Notes: generated from the sequence alone by a model not told the origin. 64,000 nt of DNA from Agrobacterium vitis (GCF_013426735.1 NZ_AP023272.1:2586501-2650500), one strand, 5' to 3'; positions 34,222-44,192 are shown, numbered from the stretch's first letter. Translations and numbers: made by a program.

Positions 34222-35148
34222 TCAATTTCCAAAAACCGACCAGCCGGTCCGGGTTGCCAGCAGTTCGAGCGCTTCCGATCCAAGCGCCGAATTGCCGACT
34301 TTGTTCAATCCCGGAGACCACACTGCAATAGAGGCCTTGCCCGGCGCTATCGCCAGGATGCCGCCGCCCACGCCGCTCTTGCCGGGCAGGCCGACATGAT
34401 AGGCAAAATCCCCCGAGCCATCATAATGGCCGCAGGTCAGCATCAAGGCGTTGATGCGCCGCGCCCGCTTCGGCGAGACCACGGAAAAGCCACTAAGCGG
34501 ATTTGTACCCCGGTTGGCAAGATACAGACCCGCATGGGAGAGTTGCACACAGCTCATCGCCAACGCGCATTGATGGAAATAAACACCGAGCACCATCTCC
34601 ACCGCATGATCGAGATTGCCGAAGCCGCGCATGAAATTGGCCAGCGCGAAATTGCGATAGCCGGTCGTCTGCTCGGACTGCGCCACCTTCCGGTCAATGG
34701 TAATACCGTCGTCATCGGCCAGGAACTGCATGAAGCGCAGGAACTCACCGATGGCCTCGCGCGGCTTGTGTCCAGCCAGCACCATATCCGTCACAACGAT
34801 GGCGCCCGCATTGATGAAGGGATTGCGCGGAATGCCATGCTCGTGTTCCAGCTGGACAATGGAGTTGAAGGACGAGCCGGAAGGTTCGCGCCCGACCCGC
34901 TTCCACACGCCTTCACCGGTTTTACCAAGCGCCAGCGTCAACATGAACACCTTGGAGATGCTTTGGATGGAAAACGGTACCGCCGCATCGCCTGCGGTGA
35001 AGGTCTGGCCATCGACGGTGGTGATGGCAATGCCGAATTGCTTTGGATCAATCGTCGCAAGTTCGGGAATATAGTCCGCGACCTTGCCTTCCCCAAGTCG
35101 GGGCTGCATCTCACCGACAATGTCGTCAACAATTGCCTGCAAATCCAT
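34222..35148 (-). CDS. glsA: Glutaminase
   Basis: The product has 308 residues from ATG 35148 with GGGGA seven bases upstream; ATG 35178 would add ten residues not normal for the family. It hydrolyses glutamine to glutamate and ammonia. The serine-lysine pair is in [12 protein letters not shown] near residue 60, and [24 protein letters not shown] and [13 protein letters not shown] segments match the serine-type glutaminase family. It is read toward the YdjC gene. Confidence 0.94.
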   Translation of the reverse strand: MDLQAIVDDIVGEMQPRLGEGKVADYIPELATIDPKQFGIAITTVDGQTFTAGDAAVPFSIQSISKVFMLTLALGKTGEGVWKRVGREPSGSSFNSIVQLEHEHGIPRNPFINAGAIVVTDMVLAGHKPREAIGEFLRFMQFLADDDGITIDRKVAQSEQTTGYRNFALANFMRGFGNLDHAVEMVLGVYFHQCALAMSCVQLSHAGLYLANRGTNPLSGFSVVSPKRARRINALMLTCGHYDGSGDFAYHVGLPGKSGVGGGILAIAPGKASIAVWSPGLNKVGNSALGSEALELLATRTGWSVFGN

Positions 35149-35260
35149 CTGGTTTCCCCATGCCGAGCTGTTGCTCATCCCGGCAGATGCATGTCAGTCA
35201 CGTTTTTCGTGCAGAAGCCGACAGGCATCATTATCGAATTTTGCTGCGCTGCAAACAGAA

Positions 35261-35285
35261 AAAGCCGCCCGTAAAGGCGGCTTTC
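35261..35285. terminator. Terminator of rpsD
   Basis: AAAGCCGCC pairs with GGCGGCTTT around CGTAAA; the minus strand then continues TTTTTCTG. It lies 19 bp after the rpsD stop. Confidence 0.88.
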
Positions 35286-35303
35286 TCGAATTTCAGATCG
35301 AAA

Positions 35304-35921
35304 TCAACGCGAGTAGAATTCGACGACCAGCTGCGGTTCCATGATGACGGCATAAGGAACGTCCGACAGGGTTGGTACGCGAACGAAGGTTGCAACCATC
35401 TTGTTGTGATCAACTTCGATGTAATCGGGAACGTCACGCTCGGCGAGCTGAGTGGCTTCCAGAACGATGGCCAACTGCTTGGACTTCTGACGCACTTCAA
35501 TAACGTCACCAGCCTTGCAGCGGTAAGAACCGATGTTGACCTTGACGCCATTGACCGAAACGTGGCCGTGGTTAACGAACTGGCGGGCAGCAAACACAGT
35601 CGGCACGAACTTGGCGCGGTAGACGATGGCGTCCAGACGCGATTCCAGCAGGCCAATCAGGTTTTCGGAGGTATCGCCCTTGCGACGGTTGGCTTCGTCG
35701 TAGGTGGCGCGGAACTGCTTTTCACGCAGGTCGCCGTAGTAGCCCTTCAGCTTCTGCTTGGCGCGCAGCTGCACACCGAAGTCGGAAAGCTTGCCCTTGC
35801 GGCGCTGACCGTGCTGGCCGGGACCGTATTCGCGACGGTTAACCGGGGACTTCGGGCGGCCCCAGATGTTTTCGCCCATACGGCGGTCGATTTTGTACTT
35901 GGAAGATGCGCGCTTGCTCAT
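35304..35921 (-). CDS. rpsD: 30S ribosomal protein S4
   Basis: The 205-residue protein is the 16S-rRNA binding primary assembly protein S4. It begins [20 protein letters not shown] and has the S4 RNA-binding domain with [20 protein letters not shown] near residue 105. The alphaproteobacterial S4 form lacks the zinc cysteines of other bacteria. It is a single gene with its own terminator, divergent from terC. Confidence 0.97.
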   Translation of the reverse strand: MSKRASSKYKIDRRMGENIWGRPKSPVNRREYGPGQHGQRRKGKLSDFGVQLRAKQKLKGYYGDLREKQFRATYDEANRRKGDTSENLIGLLESRLDAIVYRAKFVPTVFAARQFVNHGHVSVNGVKVNIGSYRCKAGDVIEVRQKSKQLAIVLEATQLAERDVPDYIEVDHNKMVATFVRVPTLSDVPYAVIMEPQLVVEFYSR

Positions 35922-36166
35922 CGTATTTCCTCTTGTTGTTATTGGGCCTTTTAGAACCCATTTTGGGAAACACGCCCTCCTCTGGATCGCCTTTCGGCTT
36001 TCCTGACAGGCGGCTCACACTTGAAAAGCGGAGCCTCCACGGGACATGTCGTAAAAACACCGGGCGTTTCCACCCGGCGTTGGAGGGGTCTCTACGCAGA
36101 GCCGCTACAAATGTCAAGCACCGGCCTTGAACTCATGGCAAGCCCGCCACATTTACCGTTGTATCA

Positions 36167-36220
36167 GCAGTTCCGGGCCCCTCTGACGCGAGTGCCGGAT
36201 ACCCGTGATGTCGGAACTGC
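36167..36220 (+). promoter_or_regulatory. Structured leader candidate upstream of terC
   Basis: GCAGTTCCG (36167-36175) pairs perfectly with CGGAACTGC (36212-36220) around a 36-base loop that can fold further. It lies 30 bp before the terC start. TerC genes in other bacteria are often behind manganese-sensing riboswitches, but I do not see the yybP-ykoY consensus here. The element may be a cis-regulatory RNA or a chance stem. Confidence 0.4.
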
Positions 36221-36251
36221 AACAAAAACCCTCCGGCAAAGGAAACCCTCG

Positions 36252-37241
36252 ATGGATTTTCTTTGGGTCGATTTTATGGGCAAGCCCACTTGGATGTGGC
36301 TTTTCTTCCTTGCAATCGTTCTATTTCTTCTCGTTCTCGATCTCGGTGTTCTCCATAAGAACAGCAAGGAGATCGGCATGGCCGAAAGCTTCGCTTTCTC
36401 GGCCTTCTACATCACTCTGGGCGTACTGTTCGGCGGCTGGATATGGTGGCAATCGGGTCCGCAGGCCGGACTGGAATATCTGACGGGCTTTGTCATCGAA
36501 AAAAGTCTGGCGATGGACAATATCTTCGTCATCGCCATGATTTTCGGCTATTTCGCCATCCCTCGCGCCTATCAGCACCGAGTGCTGCTCTACGGTATCC
36601 TCGGCGTGATCATCCTGCGCGGCATCATGATTGCGGCAGGCGCGGCCATTGTCGAAAGCTACCACTGGGTTCTGTATTTCTTCGCCGCCTTCCTGGTGTT
36701 TACCGGCGTCAAAATGCTGCTATCAGCCGATAGCGAATATGATGTCGCCAACAACCCGGCTTTGAAGCTGGCGCGGCGCTACCTGCCTGTCACCGACAAG
36801 CTGGAAGGCGACCGTTTCGTGGTGCGTAAGCAAGACGAAACAACTGGTAAGCTTAAAACCTATATCACGCCGCTGCTTCTCGCACTGATCATGGTGGAAT
36901 TCGTTGACCTGGTGTTTGCGGTTGATTCGATCCCGGCGATTTTTGCGATCACCACGGATCCCTATATCGTCTACACCTCGAACATCTTCGCCATCCTCGG
37001 CTTACGCGCCCTGTATTTCGCGCTGTCCGCCCTTATCCACCGCTTCGCTTACCTGAAATATGCGTTGTCGGTCGTTCTTATCTTCATCGGCTCGAAGATC
37101 TTTCTTGCCGACATGCTGGGTATCGCCAAGATCCCGCCGCTGCTGTCGCTAACCATCACGCTGGCTATCCTGGCGGCTGGTATCGTCGGATCGCTGTGGG
37201 CGACCCGCAAGGACGCGAAAAAGGATGTTATCGAAGGGTAA
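36252..37241 (+). CDS. TerC-family integral membrane protein
   Basis: The product has 329 residues from ATG 36252, which has AAAGGAAA upstream; the longer frame starts in the rpsD leader. It has about nine helices with the TerC signatures EKSLAMDNIFVIAMIF and MVEFVDLVFAVDSIPAIFAI, whose acidic residues lie in the membrane and probably bind metal. Family members such as Alx export manganese or load exported metalloenzymes. It lies divergent from rpsD with a structured leader and a strong terminator. Confidence 0.92.
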   Translation: MDFLWVDFMGKPTWMWLFFLAIVLFLLVLDLGVLHKNSKEIGMAESFAFSAFYITLGVLFGGWIWWQSGPQAGLEYLTGFVIEKSLAMDNIFVIAMIFGYFAIPRAYQHRVLLYGILGVIILRGIMIAAGAAIVESYHWVLYFFAAFLVFTGVKMLLSADSEYDVANNPALKLARRYLPVTDKLEGDRFVVRKQDETTGKLKTYITPLLLALIMVEFVDLVFAVDSIPAIFAITTDPYIVYTSNIFAILGLRALYFALSALIHRFAYLKYALSVVLIFIGSKIFLADMLGIAKIPPLLSLTITLAILAAGIVGSLWATRKDAKKDVIEG

Positions 37242-37267
37242 CCTTCTCTCCAGCCAAGACAAAAGAT

Positions 37268-37294
37268 GGGGCGGCTTTATGGGCCGCCCCTTTT
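37268..37294 (+). terminator. Terminator of terC
   Basis: GGGGCGGC pairs with GCCGCCCC around TTTATGG and is followed by TTTT, 27 bp after the terC stop. Confidence 0.9.
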
Positions 37295-37322
37295 CTGTGT
37301 CTGGATCTGTCGTGTCGTTTCC

Positions 37323-38852
37323 TTATGCAGGCTTGACGCAGAGCCGATCCACCATGGAAGCAACTTTCGGGGCAAGCTGACTGGACCTACTCACCTCAAG
37401 CGGCCGCCCTGCCCGTCTTTCGCGTGTCACCCATTCCGTCAGGGTTTCGGCATAGGTGTGATCAACATAATGCAGCCCTGCGGGCGTGATCAGCACCTTC
37501 TTTCCATCGGGCAGCGATTCCAGTGTGGCCAGCAATGCCGGAACGTCCCGGCAGGTGCCGACGCCTTTCAGTTTCAACTGGATCGATTCATCGTTCTCGT
37601 GGTGGTCGATATGCAGTTTACGGCGAAGGAACGGAATGATTTCCATGATCGACAGCAACAGGCCGACAGCCACGCCCACCAGAAGATCTTGGACGACGAC
37701 AAGACTGACTGTCGTAGCCCAGACCGCCACCGGCACCCAGCCGTGATGATCGAACAGGTGACGCACATGCTGCAAGCTTACCAGTCGCCAGCCTGTCACC
37801 AAAAGCACCGCCGCCAGGGCAGTCAAAGGCACGACGCCCAGTAATTGCGGTAGAAGCGCCACCAGTGCCAGGATCCAGACTCCATGGAGAATAGTGGAAC
37901 GACGTGTTGCAGCGCCTGCCTGGATATTGGCAGACGAGCGAACGATGACGCCGGTGACCGGCAGGGCGCCCAACAGGCCGCACAGGCTGTTGCCGACGCC
38001 CTGCGCCACCAGTTCCTTGTTGAAACGGGTGCGCTCACCGTCATGCATCCTATCGACGGCAGCAGCCGATAGCAGGGTTTCGGCGCTGGCAATCACCGCG
38101 ATGATCAGCACGGTGGCGATCACTCCCGGTTGGGCAAGCCCGGCAAAGCTTTCCATCGTTGGTAAGCGAATGCCTTCCAACAGGGTGGCGGGAACCTGAA
38201 CACGGGCAATCGGCAGGTCGAGGCCAACCGTCAGCAACGTCCCGGCAGCGACGCCGATCAACGCGCCGGGCACCAGCCGCAGCCGGGCTGGCCTCAGTTT
38301 TTCCCAGCCAACCATGGCCAGCAACGAGATCAGGCCGATCATCAGCGCCATGCTGTGACTGCTCAGGCTGCCGCTAAACACCTTGCCAATGGTTTCATCC
38401 ATGGCCGCGACATTTTCAACGCCACCGGCGGCGGGCTTGGCATCCATCAACACATGGACCTGGCCGAGAACGATCAGGATACCGATTCCCGCCAGCATGC
38501 CATGCACGACGGCGGGGGAAATAGCGCGAAACCAGGAGCCGAGCTTTAGATAACCGGCCAGGACTTGCAAAAACCCGGCGACGATCAGCACAGGCCCCAG
38601 AAGAACAAGTCCATATTCCTCAACGAAGCCGAAAACGATCACCGCAAGGCCTGCCGCCGGGCCGGAGACCTGCAAGGGTGAACCGGCGATGACGCCGATA
38701 ACGATACCGCCGACAATGCCGGAGACAAGGCCCATCGCCACCGGCACACCGGATGCGATAGCAATGCCGAGGCAAAGCGGGATGGCGACGAGAAAGACAA
38801 CGATGGACGAGGCAATGTCCCGTGTCAGAGCAGAACTGGTTTTTTCCATCAC
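37323..38852 (-). CDS. SulP-family anion transporter
   Basis: The 509-residue membrane protein has about 11-12 helices with the SulP core (DIASSIVVFLVAIPLCLGIA, SGIVGGIVIGVIAGSPLQVS and SGPAAGLAVIVFGFVEEYGL) and a C-terminal STAS-like cytoplasmic domain from about residue 420. Members move sulfate or bicarbonate. The upstream carbonic anhydrase gene ends one base before the SulP start, so the pair is co-translated and bicarbonate is the likely substrate. Confidence 0.92.
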   Translation of the reverse strand: MMEKTSSALTRDIASSIVVFLVAIPLCLGIAIASGVPVAMGLVSGIVGGIVIGVIAGSPLQVSGPAAGLAVIVFGFVEEYGLVLLGPVLIVAGFLQVLAGYLKLGSWFRAISPAVVHGMLAGIGILIVLGQVHVLMDAKPAAGGVENVAAMDETIGKVFSGSLSSHSMALMIGLISLLAMVGWEKLRPARLRLVPGALIGVAAGTLLTVGLDLPIARVQVPATLLEGIRLPTMESFAGLAQPGVIATVLIIAVIASAETLLSAAAVDRMHDGERTRFNKELVAQGVGNSLCGLLGALPVTGVIVRSSANIQAGAATRRSTILHGVWILALVALLPQLLGVVPLTALAAVLLVTGWRLVSLQHVRHLFDHHGWVPVAVWATTVSLVVVQDLLVGVAVGLLLSIMEIIPFLRRKLHIDHHENDESIQLKLKGVGTCRDVPALLATLESLPDGKKVLITPAGLHYVDHTYAETLTEWVTRERRAGRPLEVSRSSQLAPKVASMVDRLCVKPA

Positions 38853-38853
38853 C

Positions 38854-39558
38854 TCACTCCGCCGCCACTACTACGAGAGGATCGGCCATGATATGCGGCG
38901 TGGCACGCCCGGACACCGCTACTGGCAGCGCCTTTTCACCCTCGATCACCAGGAAGCGCTTCTCCGCGCCATCATAAACCTGCACCTCACCGGTCTCGAT
39001 GTCGAAGAACCAGCCATGCAGGTTTATGTCATTTGTGGCGAGTTTGGCGGCGACCGAGGGGTGGGTCTTCAGGTGATCGATTTGAATGACCACATTTTCC
39101 ATTGCCACAGCCCGCACCTTGTCCTTGTGCGGCAGATCATTAGGATAGGCCTCGCAGACGATGGAATAAGCGGCGTGGCTATGACGCAACCAGGCGGCCA
39201 CATTGGGCATCGGCGCCAGGAGTTCGTGATTGCACAGACCCTTCATGGCGCCGCAATCGGAATGGCCGCACACGACAATGTCGCGCACGCCAAGCGCCAC
39301 CACCGCATATTCGATGGCCGAGGAAACGCCGCCATTCATGGTCGAGAACGGCGGGACGATGTTGCCCGCATTGCGGCACACGAACAGTTCACCAGGGCCG
39401 GACTGGGTAATCACTTCCGGCATGACCCGGCTGTCGGCGCAGGAAATCATCAAGGCCTGGGGCTGCTGCCCTTCCCGGGCCAGTTTACGATAGAGACCCG
39501 AGTGGGTCGGAAATACGTCTTCACGAAAACTCGAAACGCGCTTCAAAAAATCACTCAT
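38854..39558 (-). CDS. Beta-class carbonic anhydrase
   Basis: The product has 234 residues from ATG 39558, which has AGGAGG nine bases upstream. It interconverts CO2 and bicarbonate. Zinc ligands and dyad are all visible: Cys40, Asp42 and Arg44 in ISCADSRV, His99 and Cys102 in GHSDCGAMKG. Length is normal. It is directly upstream of the SulP transporter gene, a bicarbonate supply pair. A further in-frame extension upstream is not supported. Confidence 0.95.
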   Translation of the reverse strand: MSDFLKRVSSFREDVFPTHSGLYRKLAREGQQPQALMISCADSRVMPEVITQSGPGELFVCRNAGNIVPPFSTMNGGVSSAIEYAVVALGVRDIVVCGHSDCGAMKGLCNHELLAPMPNVAAWLRHSHAAYSIVCEAYPNDLPHKDKVRAVAMENVVIQIDHLKTHPSVAAKLATNDINLHGWFFDIETGEVQVYDGAEKRFLVIEGEKALPVAVSGRATPHIMADPLVVVAAE

Positions 39559-40355
39559 TGCGAAAATCCTCCTGATAAATAGCTGGCTAGATATTGATGC
39601 CGGGATGCATTGCATCCGTGTTGTGAGCGACGCGGATATGACACAGCAATCCGGCTGGTTATCGTGCAAGGCTGGATCAAACTGATCCCTTTAACCATTC
39701 CCTGCCTACACAACCGAGAGTAATTTATTTGAAGGACGAAATTGTGGTTTTTGTTGCCATGCAGCAAAAACATGGATCACTTTTCTGTTATTGTTTCAAA
39801 AGTCCGCTTATCAATCGGTAAAAATTCAGGATTTTTTATATATGAATTACAACGATTTGAATGTTAGACTTGATAAAAATCATAGAAATTTAAAATATTG
39901 AAATTTTCAAATTTCGTTCAATTCCGCAAGTCCTTATTAAAGGAAAGCTATTTTTCCGCGCCGCAATATTAAATCAAAATACTCTCTTAGGATGCATAGA
40001 GAAAAATAAATATTATGACATTCTTTTAGTCTTGGCGAACAATAACGCGGCGGATGTCATGTCAAGGAACCGCGCGTCGAGAGGGTCATTTCCGACAGTG
40101 TTTGCTTGAGTATGGTCCGCTGCCAATGGTGAAAGATAAAAATGCGGATGCATTACAAATGGGTTGAGCAAACCTGCGTCTTGTGAAACGCTTACATTTA
40201 CAGGATCTCTTTTGCGTCAACAATGTCGCAAATTGAATACTGTAGAATTGCAGGTGCCGTAGGTCGGCATCGCATATCCCGTGGATGGGCAAAGCCCGAC
40301 CCCGCCCCAAACCGTGGCCACCAACCATAGCCACAAACCGTGATGGACCGCCCGC
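39559..40355. other. AT-rich gap between carbonic anhydrase and pepT
   Basis: About 800 bp hold no supported gene. The part from 39720 to 40030 is extremely AT-rich with many A/T runs. A 19-codon frame at 39842 (MNYNDLNVRL start) is too short and isolated to call. The rest leads into pepT and may hold its promoter and the divergent carbonic anhydrase promoter. Confidence 0.6.
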
Positions 40356-41591
40356 ATGCCCGATACAATTCTCGACCGTTTTCTGCGCTATGTCGTCATC
40401 GACACACAATCAGACCCCGAATCAACCAGCCAGCCTTCCACGGAAAAACAGAAAAACCTCGGCCATGTGCTGGTGAGCGAATTGCTGGCCATGGGCCTGT
40501 CCGACGCGCATCTGGATGAGCACGGCAATGTCTATGCCACCATTCCGGCAAATGTCGAAAAGCCGGTTCCGGTGATCTGCTTCTGCTCGCATATGGATAC
40601 GGCACCGGATTTCACCGGCACGAATGTGAAGCCCCAACTGCTGAAAAACTATCAGGGTGGGGATATCGTTCTGTCCGGCGATAACAATCAAATCATCCGC
40701 GTCAGCGAAAATCCGCAGCTCAACACGCAAATCGGCCATGACATTGTCACCACCGATGGCACCACGCTGCTGGGTGCCGACGACAAGGCTGGTATTGCCG
40801 AAATCATGACGGCGACGCAGTTTATCATCGACAATCCGCACATCCGGCATGGCGCCATTAAAATCCTTTTCACCACCGATGAGGAAATCGGACGCGGGGC
40901 AGACAAGGTCAACCTGAAAAAGCTAGGCGCAGCCTTTGGCTACACCATGGATGGCAGCACGATCGGTGAGATCGAGAACGAGACATTTTCGGCGGATGGC
41001 GTGGATATCACCATCACCGGTGTTGCCATCCATCCCGGCACGGCCAAGGACCGGATGGAAAACGCTATCAAGATCGCCAGCGCCATCATTGCCCGGCTGC
41101 CGAAGGACCAGACCCCGGAAACCACTGAGGGCCGCCAGGGCTTCATTCATCCCACCGACATCAGCGGCTCCATGGATGAAGCTCACCTGAAATTCATCAT
41201 ACGCGATTTCATCGATGCGGGACTCACGCAGAAGGAAGCACTGCTGGAAGAGATTACCCGCGATGTGATGCGCGACTATCCCGGATCGACCTACACATTC
41301 GAGGTCAAGCAGCAGTATCGCAATATGAAAGTGGTGCTCGACCAATATCCGATGGTGATGGATAATCTCGAGGAAGCGGTGCGCCGCGTTGGCCTCACCC
41401 CCGTGCTGCACAGCATTCGCGGCGGAACCGATGGCTCGCGCCTGTCCTTCATGGGGCTGCCCTGCCCCAACATCTATACTGGTGGTCATGCCTATCACTC
41501 GCCACTGGAATGGATAAGCGTTCAGGACATGGAAGTCGCCGTGAAAACCATTGTGGAACTGGCAAAGGTCTGGGAAGAACGGGCAAACTGA
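40356..41591 (+). CDS. pepT: Peptidase T (tripeptide aminopeptidase)
   Basis: The 411-residue zinc enzyme takes N-terminal residues from tripeptides in the cytoplasm. M20B signatures are visible: CFCSHMDTAPDFTG (first metal site), LGADDKAGIAEIM and FTTDEEIGRGADKV with the catalytic Glu, plus late GGTDGSRLSFMGLPCPNIYTG. Length is that of PepT. It is a single plus-strand gene and ends in a palindromic repeat. Confidence 0.95.
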   Translation: MPDTILDRFLRYVVIDTQSDPESTSQPSTEKQKNLGHVLVSELLAMGLSDAHLDEHGNVYATIPANVEKPVPVICFCSHMDTAPDFTGTNVKPQLLKNYQGGDIVLSGDNNQIIRVSENPQLNTQIGHDIVTTDGTTLLGADDKAGIAEIMTATQFIIDNPHIRHGAIKILFTTDEEIGRGADKVNLKKLGAAFGYTMDGSTIGEIENETFSADGVDITITGVAIHPGTAKDRMENAIKIASAIIARLPKDQTPETTEGRQGFIHPTDISGSMDEAHLKFIIRDFIDAGLTQKEALLEEITRDVMRDYPGSTYTFEVKQQYRNMKVVLDQYPMVMDNLEEAVRRVGLTPVLHSIRGGTDGSRLSFMGLPCPNIYTGGHAYHSPLEWISVQDMEVAVKTIVELAKVWEERAN

Positions 41592-41600
41592 CGCGCTATA

Positions 41601-41633
41601 GCATCGTACCGAAAACCGGTTTCGGTACGATGC
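41601..41633. repeat. Perfect palindromic GCATCG repeat after pepT
   Basis: GCATCGTACCGAAA (41601-41614) is the exact inverse of TTTCGGTACGATGC (41620-41633) around ACCGG. It lies between the convergent pepT and esterase genes and could serve as a terminator stem for either, though T-runs are weak. It shares the GCATCG...CCGAAAACCG pattern with the 55-bp tandem repeat. Confidence 0.85.
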
Positions 41634-41637
41634 TGGA

Positions 41638-42600
41638 TCAAACCAGATTGTGGTCCCGCATCCATGCCTCAAGCGCCGGTGTCCAGACCACCGGCGGCCT
41701 GGGCGTTTTCCCCATGCTCCCTTCGCCCATGGCAAAGCCGTGACCGCCCTGCTCAAGTTCGACCAAATCGGCAGAAACACCGGCCTTGCGGCAAGCCGCC
41801 TGCATCATCCGGGAATGCTCGATATTGGCAACCGGATCGTCCTTGGCATGGGCCATAAAGACAGGCGGGCAAGTGGAACTGACATGGGTTTCCACCGACC
41901 AGGCCGCTACATCGGCATCGCTGGGATGTTTGCCGACCATCTCGACCCGGGTCCAGGTATGATTATAGGGAGCCTTCAGGGTAATCACCGGATAGGCCAG
42001 CAGGGTAAAATCCGGCCTTGCCGACAGCGTATCGGCATTATCCACCGGCGAATAGATCGGCTCAGCAAAGCGTGTCGATAGCATGCCCATCAAATGCCCA
42101 CCGGCGGAAAATCCCATACTGCCAATTTTCTGAGGGTCGAGGCCAAGTGCATCACCCTGCGCCCGGATCAACCGCAAGGCCCGCTGGGCATCCTGCAATG
42201 GCGCGCGGGGACCGACAAACCAACCTTCGCCCGGAAGACGGTAGGTGAGAATGAAAGCGGTGACGCCACGGGCGGCGAGCCATTGCGCGGCGGCCTCGCC
42301 CTCCTTGCGTTCCTCAACGAAATGATAACCGCCGCCGGGTGCAATCAGCACGGCTGTCCCATTTGAGGTTTGCGGACGGACCATCCGCAGGGTTGGCGTA
42401 GCAATCCGCAGCAATGCCGCCTTGTGAATGGTCCGCCTGCCAAGCCGGGGACCGCCACCGCCCGGCGCCCGGCCCGGCCAAAGCGGCACTTCACCGGGTG
42501 CAAGAGATGCGGCTTGGCCGGATGTCAGAAAACCCAGGAAACTCAAAGAAGCAAGGCTCAGGACATGCCTCCGTCGGAGGGCTAGGGAAAACTTGGTCAT
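41638..42600 (-). CDS. Secreted alpha/beta hydrolase, acetylxylan-esterase-like
   Basis: The product has 320 residues from ATG 42600. A signal peptide with a twin-arginine-like start (LRRRHVLSLASLSFLGFLTS) precedes an alpha/beta hydrolase: oxyanion segment AVLIAPGGGYHFVEERKEG, nucleophile in IGSMGFSAGGHLMGM, acid in HAKDDPVANIEH and His in EQGGHGFAMG. The pattern PGGGY with GFSAGGHL is that of Axe2/BD-FAE-like sugar esterases that deacetylate polysaccharides. It is isolated between pepT and the HerA-like gene. Confidence 0.85.
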   Translation of the reverse strand: MTKFSLALRRRHVLSLASLSFLGFLTSGQAASLAPGEVPLWPGRAPGGGGPRLGRRTIHKAALLRIATPTLRMVRPQTSNGTAVLIAPGGGYHFVEERKEGEAAAQWLAARGVTAFILTYRLPGEGWFVGPRAPLQDAQRALRLIRAQGDALGLDPQKIGSMGFSAGGHLMGMLSTRFAEPIYSPVDNADTLSARPDFTLLAYPVITLKAPYNHTWTRVEMVGKHPSDADVAAWSVETHVSSTCPPVFMAHAKDDPVANIEHSRMMQAACRKAGVSADLVELEQGGHGFAMGEGSMGKTPRPPVVWTPALEAWMRDHNLV

Positions 42601-42677
42601 CAGCCCATCATGGGCAGCCATTGCGGCACAACTTGGCCAGTCAGCAAGGCTCCATGTTCAAAACCGTGGCATAAGCT

Positions 42678-44192
42678 CTATTCCGCAGCACTGCGGCTAT
42701 CCGGCATATCGGCTGCGTTCGGATCACCCGGCTTGGTTTCGGATTCCAGATCGGGGAAGGCCACGATGCGTTTTCCGGAAAAATCCGTATGCACCACGAC
42801 CATGCCCTGCTCCTCGAAATATCCAAGCAGCCGGCGGGCGCGGCGGGCGGAATGAGTGCCGTAGGCTCGGGCAATCCGCAAATCGGAAGGGCAAGGCTCG
42901 GACCGGATGGCTGCCTTGGCAATTAGCAGGAAAACGCCCTGCAGGTCATCCGAAACCCGCGTTGACAAAGACAGCGCCTCTTGCCAGCGATCAGAGGATG
43001 CGGTCTCTTCATCGACATCAGCCCTCGCCACGGCGACGCGGCGGCGAAATTCACCCATCGCCATCGGTGGACCGCCGACCCGGCGCATGCGGGCTCGAAC
43101 CAGGAACTCCTGATAGAGAACGGAATCGGTGCGATAGGCCGCCTGCGGATCGTCGAGAATTTCTGCCAGCACCGCAGCCATCCGCTCCTCGCGTTCCTCG
43201 GCGGTAATTTCCGGCTGTGACGATCTTTGCGGGGCGACATCCTCGACATTCACCGGCGTTGCTCGCGCCAGTTCGGCCAGAATATCGGTGGTCGGACGGG
43301 GAGCTGGCGGCGCACGGCGAACGAGCGGGCGGGTAAATTCTTCAGGATCGGGCGTGAAGATCAGATCCTCCACATCCTGCGGCGCATCGGGCAAGGGCAT
43401 CAGTTTCGGACTGGAGGAGCGCGCTGAGGTTTCCACATCACCAATGATGATGGGCAAGGGACGGCGTGACAGCGCCGGGCCAAGGGCAACAAAATTGCCG
43501 CGCTTCAGGTCGCGGAACATTTCCGCCTGGCGGCGATCCATACCGAGAAGATCGGCGGCACGCGCCATATCGATATCGAGAAAGGTGCGACCCATCAGGA
43601 AGTTGGAGGCCTCAGCTGCGACATTCTTGGCAAGCTTTGCCAAACGCTGCGTAGCGATCACACCTGCCAAGCCACGCTTTCGGCCACGGCACATCAGATT
43701 GGTCATGGCGCCCAGCGACAGCTTGCGCGCGTCTTCCGAGACATCGCCGCCGACCGAGGGGGCAAACATCTGCGCCTCATCGACCACGACCAGCACCGGA
43801 TACCAATACTCGCGCTCGGCATCAAACAGGCCGTTCAGAAACACACCGGCTGCGCGCATCTGCTGCTCAATATCCAACCCTTCCAGCGTCAGCACGCAGG
43901 AAACGCGGTGCTGGCGGATGCGGTTGGCAATCCCGATCAATTCGGCATCGCTGCGCTCCCCGTCTACGACCAGATGGCCGTATTTATCCGAGAGCGTGAC
44001 AAAATCCCCTTCGGGATCGATGATCACCTGCTGAACCCATTGGGCAGATTGCTCCAGCAGACGCCGCAGAAGATGCGACTTGCCGGAGCCGGAATTGCCC
44101 TGCACAAGAAGACGGGTCGCCAATAGCTCCTCGATATCGAGCCTGGCAGGTTGGCCACCTGCCACTGTTCCCATATCGATCCCGACCTGCAC
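42678..44192 (-). CDS. HerA-like (DUF87) ATP-binding protein
   Basis: The product has 504 residues from GTG 44192, or 498 from ATG 44174 (MGTVAGG). It has a Walker A (LVQGNSGSGKSHLLRRLLEQ near residue 30) and a Walker B (YPVLVVVDEAQMFAP), with an arginine-rich RGRKRGLAGVIATQRLAKLA segment as in HerA/FtsK hexameric ATPases. The C-terminal 200 residues are charged and include a winged-helix-like end. No NurA partner is beside it. The role is unknown. Confidence 0.85.
   Translation of the reverse strand: MQVGIDMGTVAGGQPARLDIEELLATRLLVQGNSGSGKSHLLRRLLEQSAQWVQQVIIDPEGDFVTLSDKYGHLVVDGERSDAELIGIANRIRQHRVSCVLTLEGLDIEQQMRAAGVFLNGLFDAEREYWYPVLVVVDEAQMFAPSVGGDVSEDARKLSLGAMTNLMCRGRKRGLAGVIATQRLAKLAKNVAAEASNFLMGRTFLDIDMARAADLLGMDRRQAEMFRDLKRGNFVALGPALSRRPLPIIIGDVETSARSSSPKLMPLPDAPQDVEDLIFTPDPEEFTRPLVRRAPPAPRPTTDILAELARATPVNVEDVAPQRSSQPEITAEEREERMAAVLAEILDDPQAAYRTDSVLYQEFLVRARMRRVGGPPMAMGEFRRRVAVARADVDEETASSDRWQEALSLSTRVSDDLQGVFLLIAKAAIRSEPCPSDLRIARAYGTHSARRARRLLGYFEEQGMVVVHTDFSGKRIVAFPDLESETKPGDPNAADMPDSRSAAE

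Noticed and set aside
39842..39901. 19-codon frame in an AT-rich gap, possible leader peptide
   Set aside because: It is too short and not followed by a hairpin or a gene it could control.
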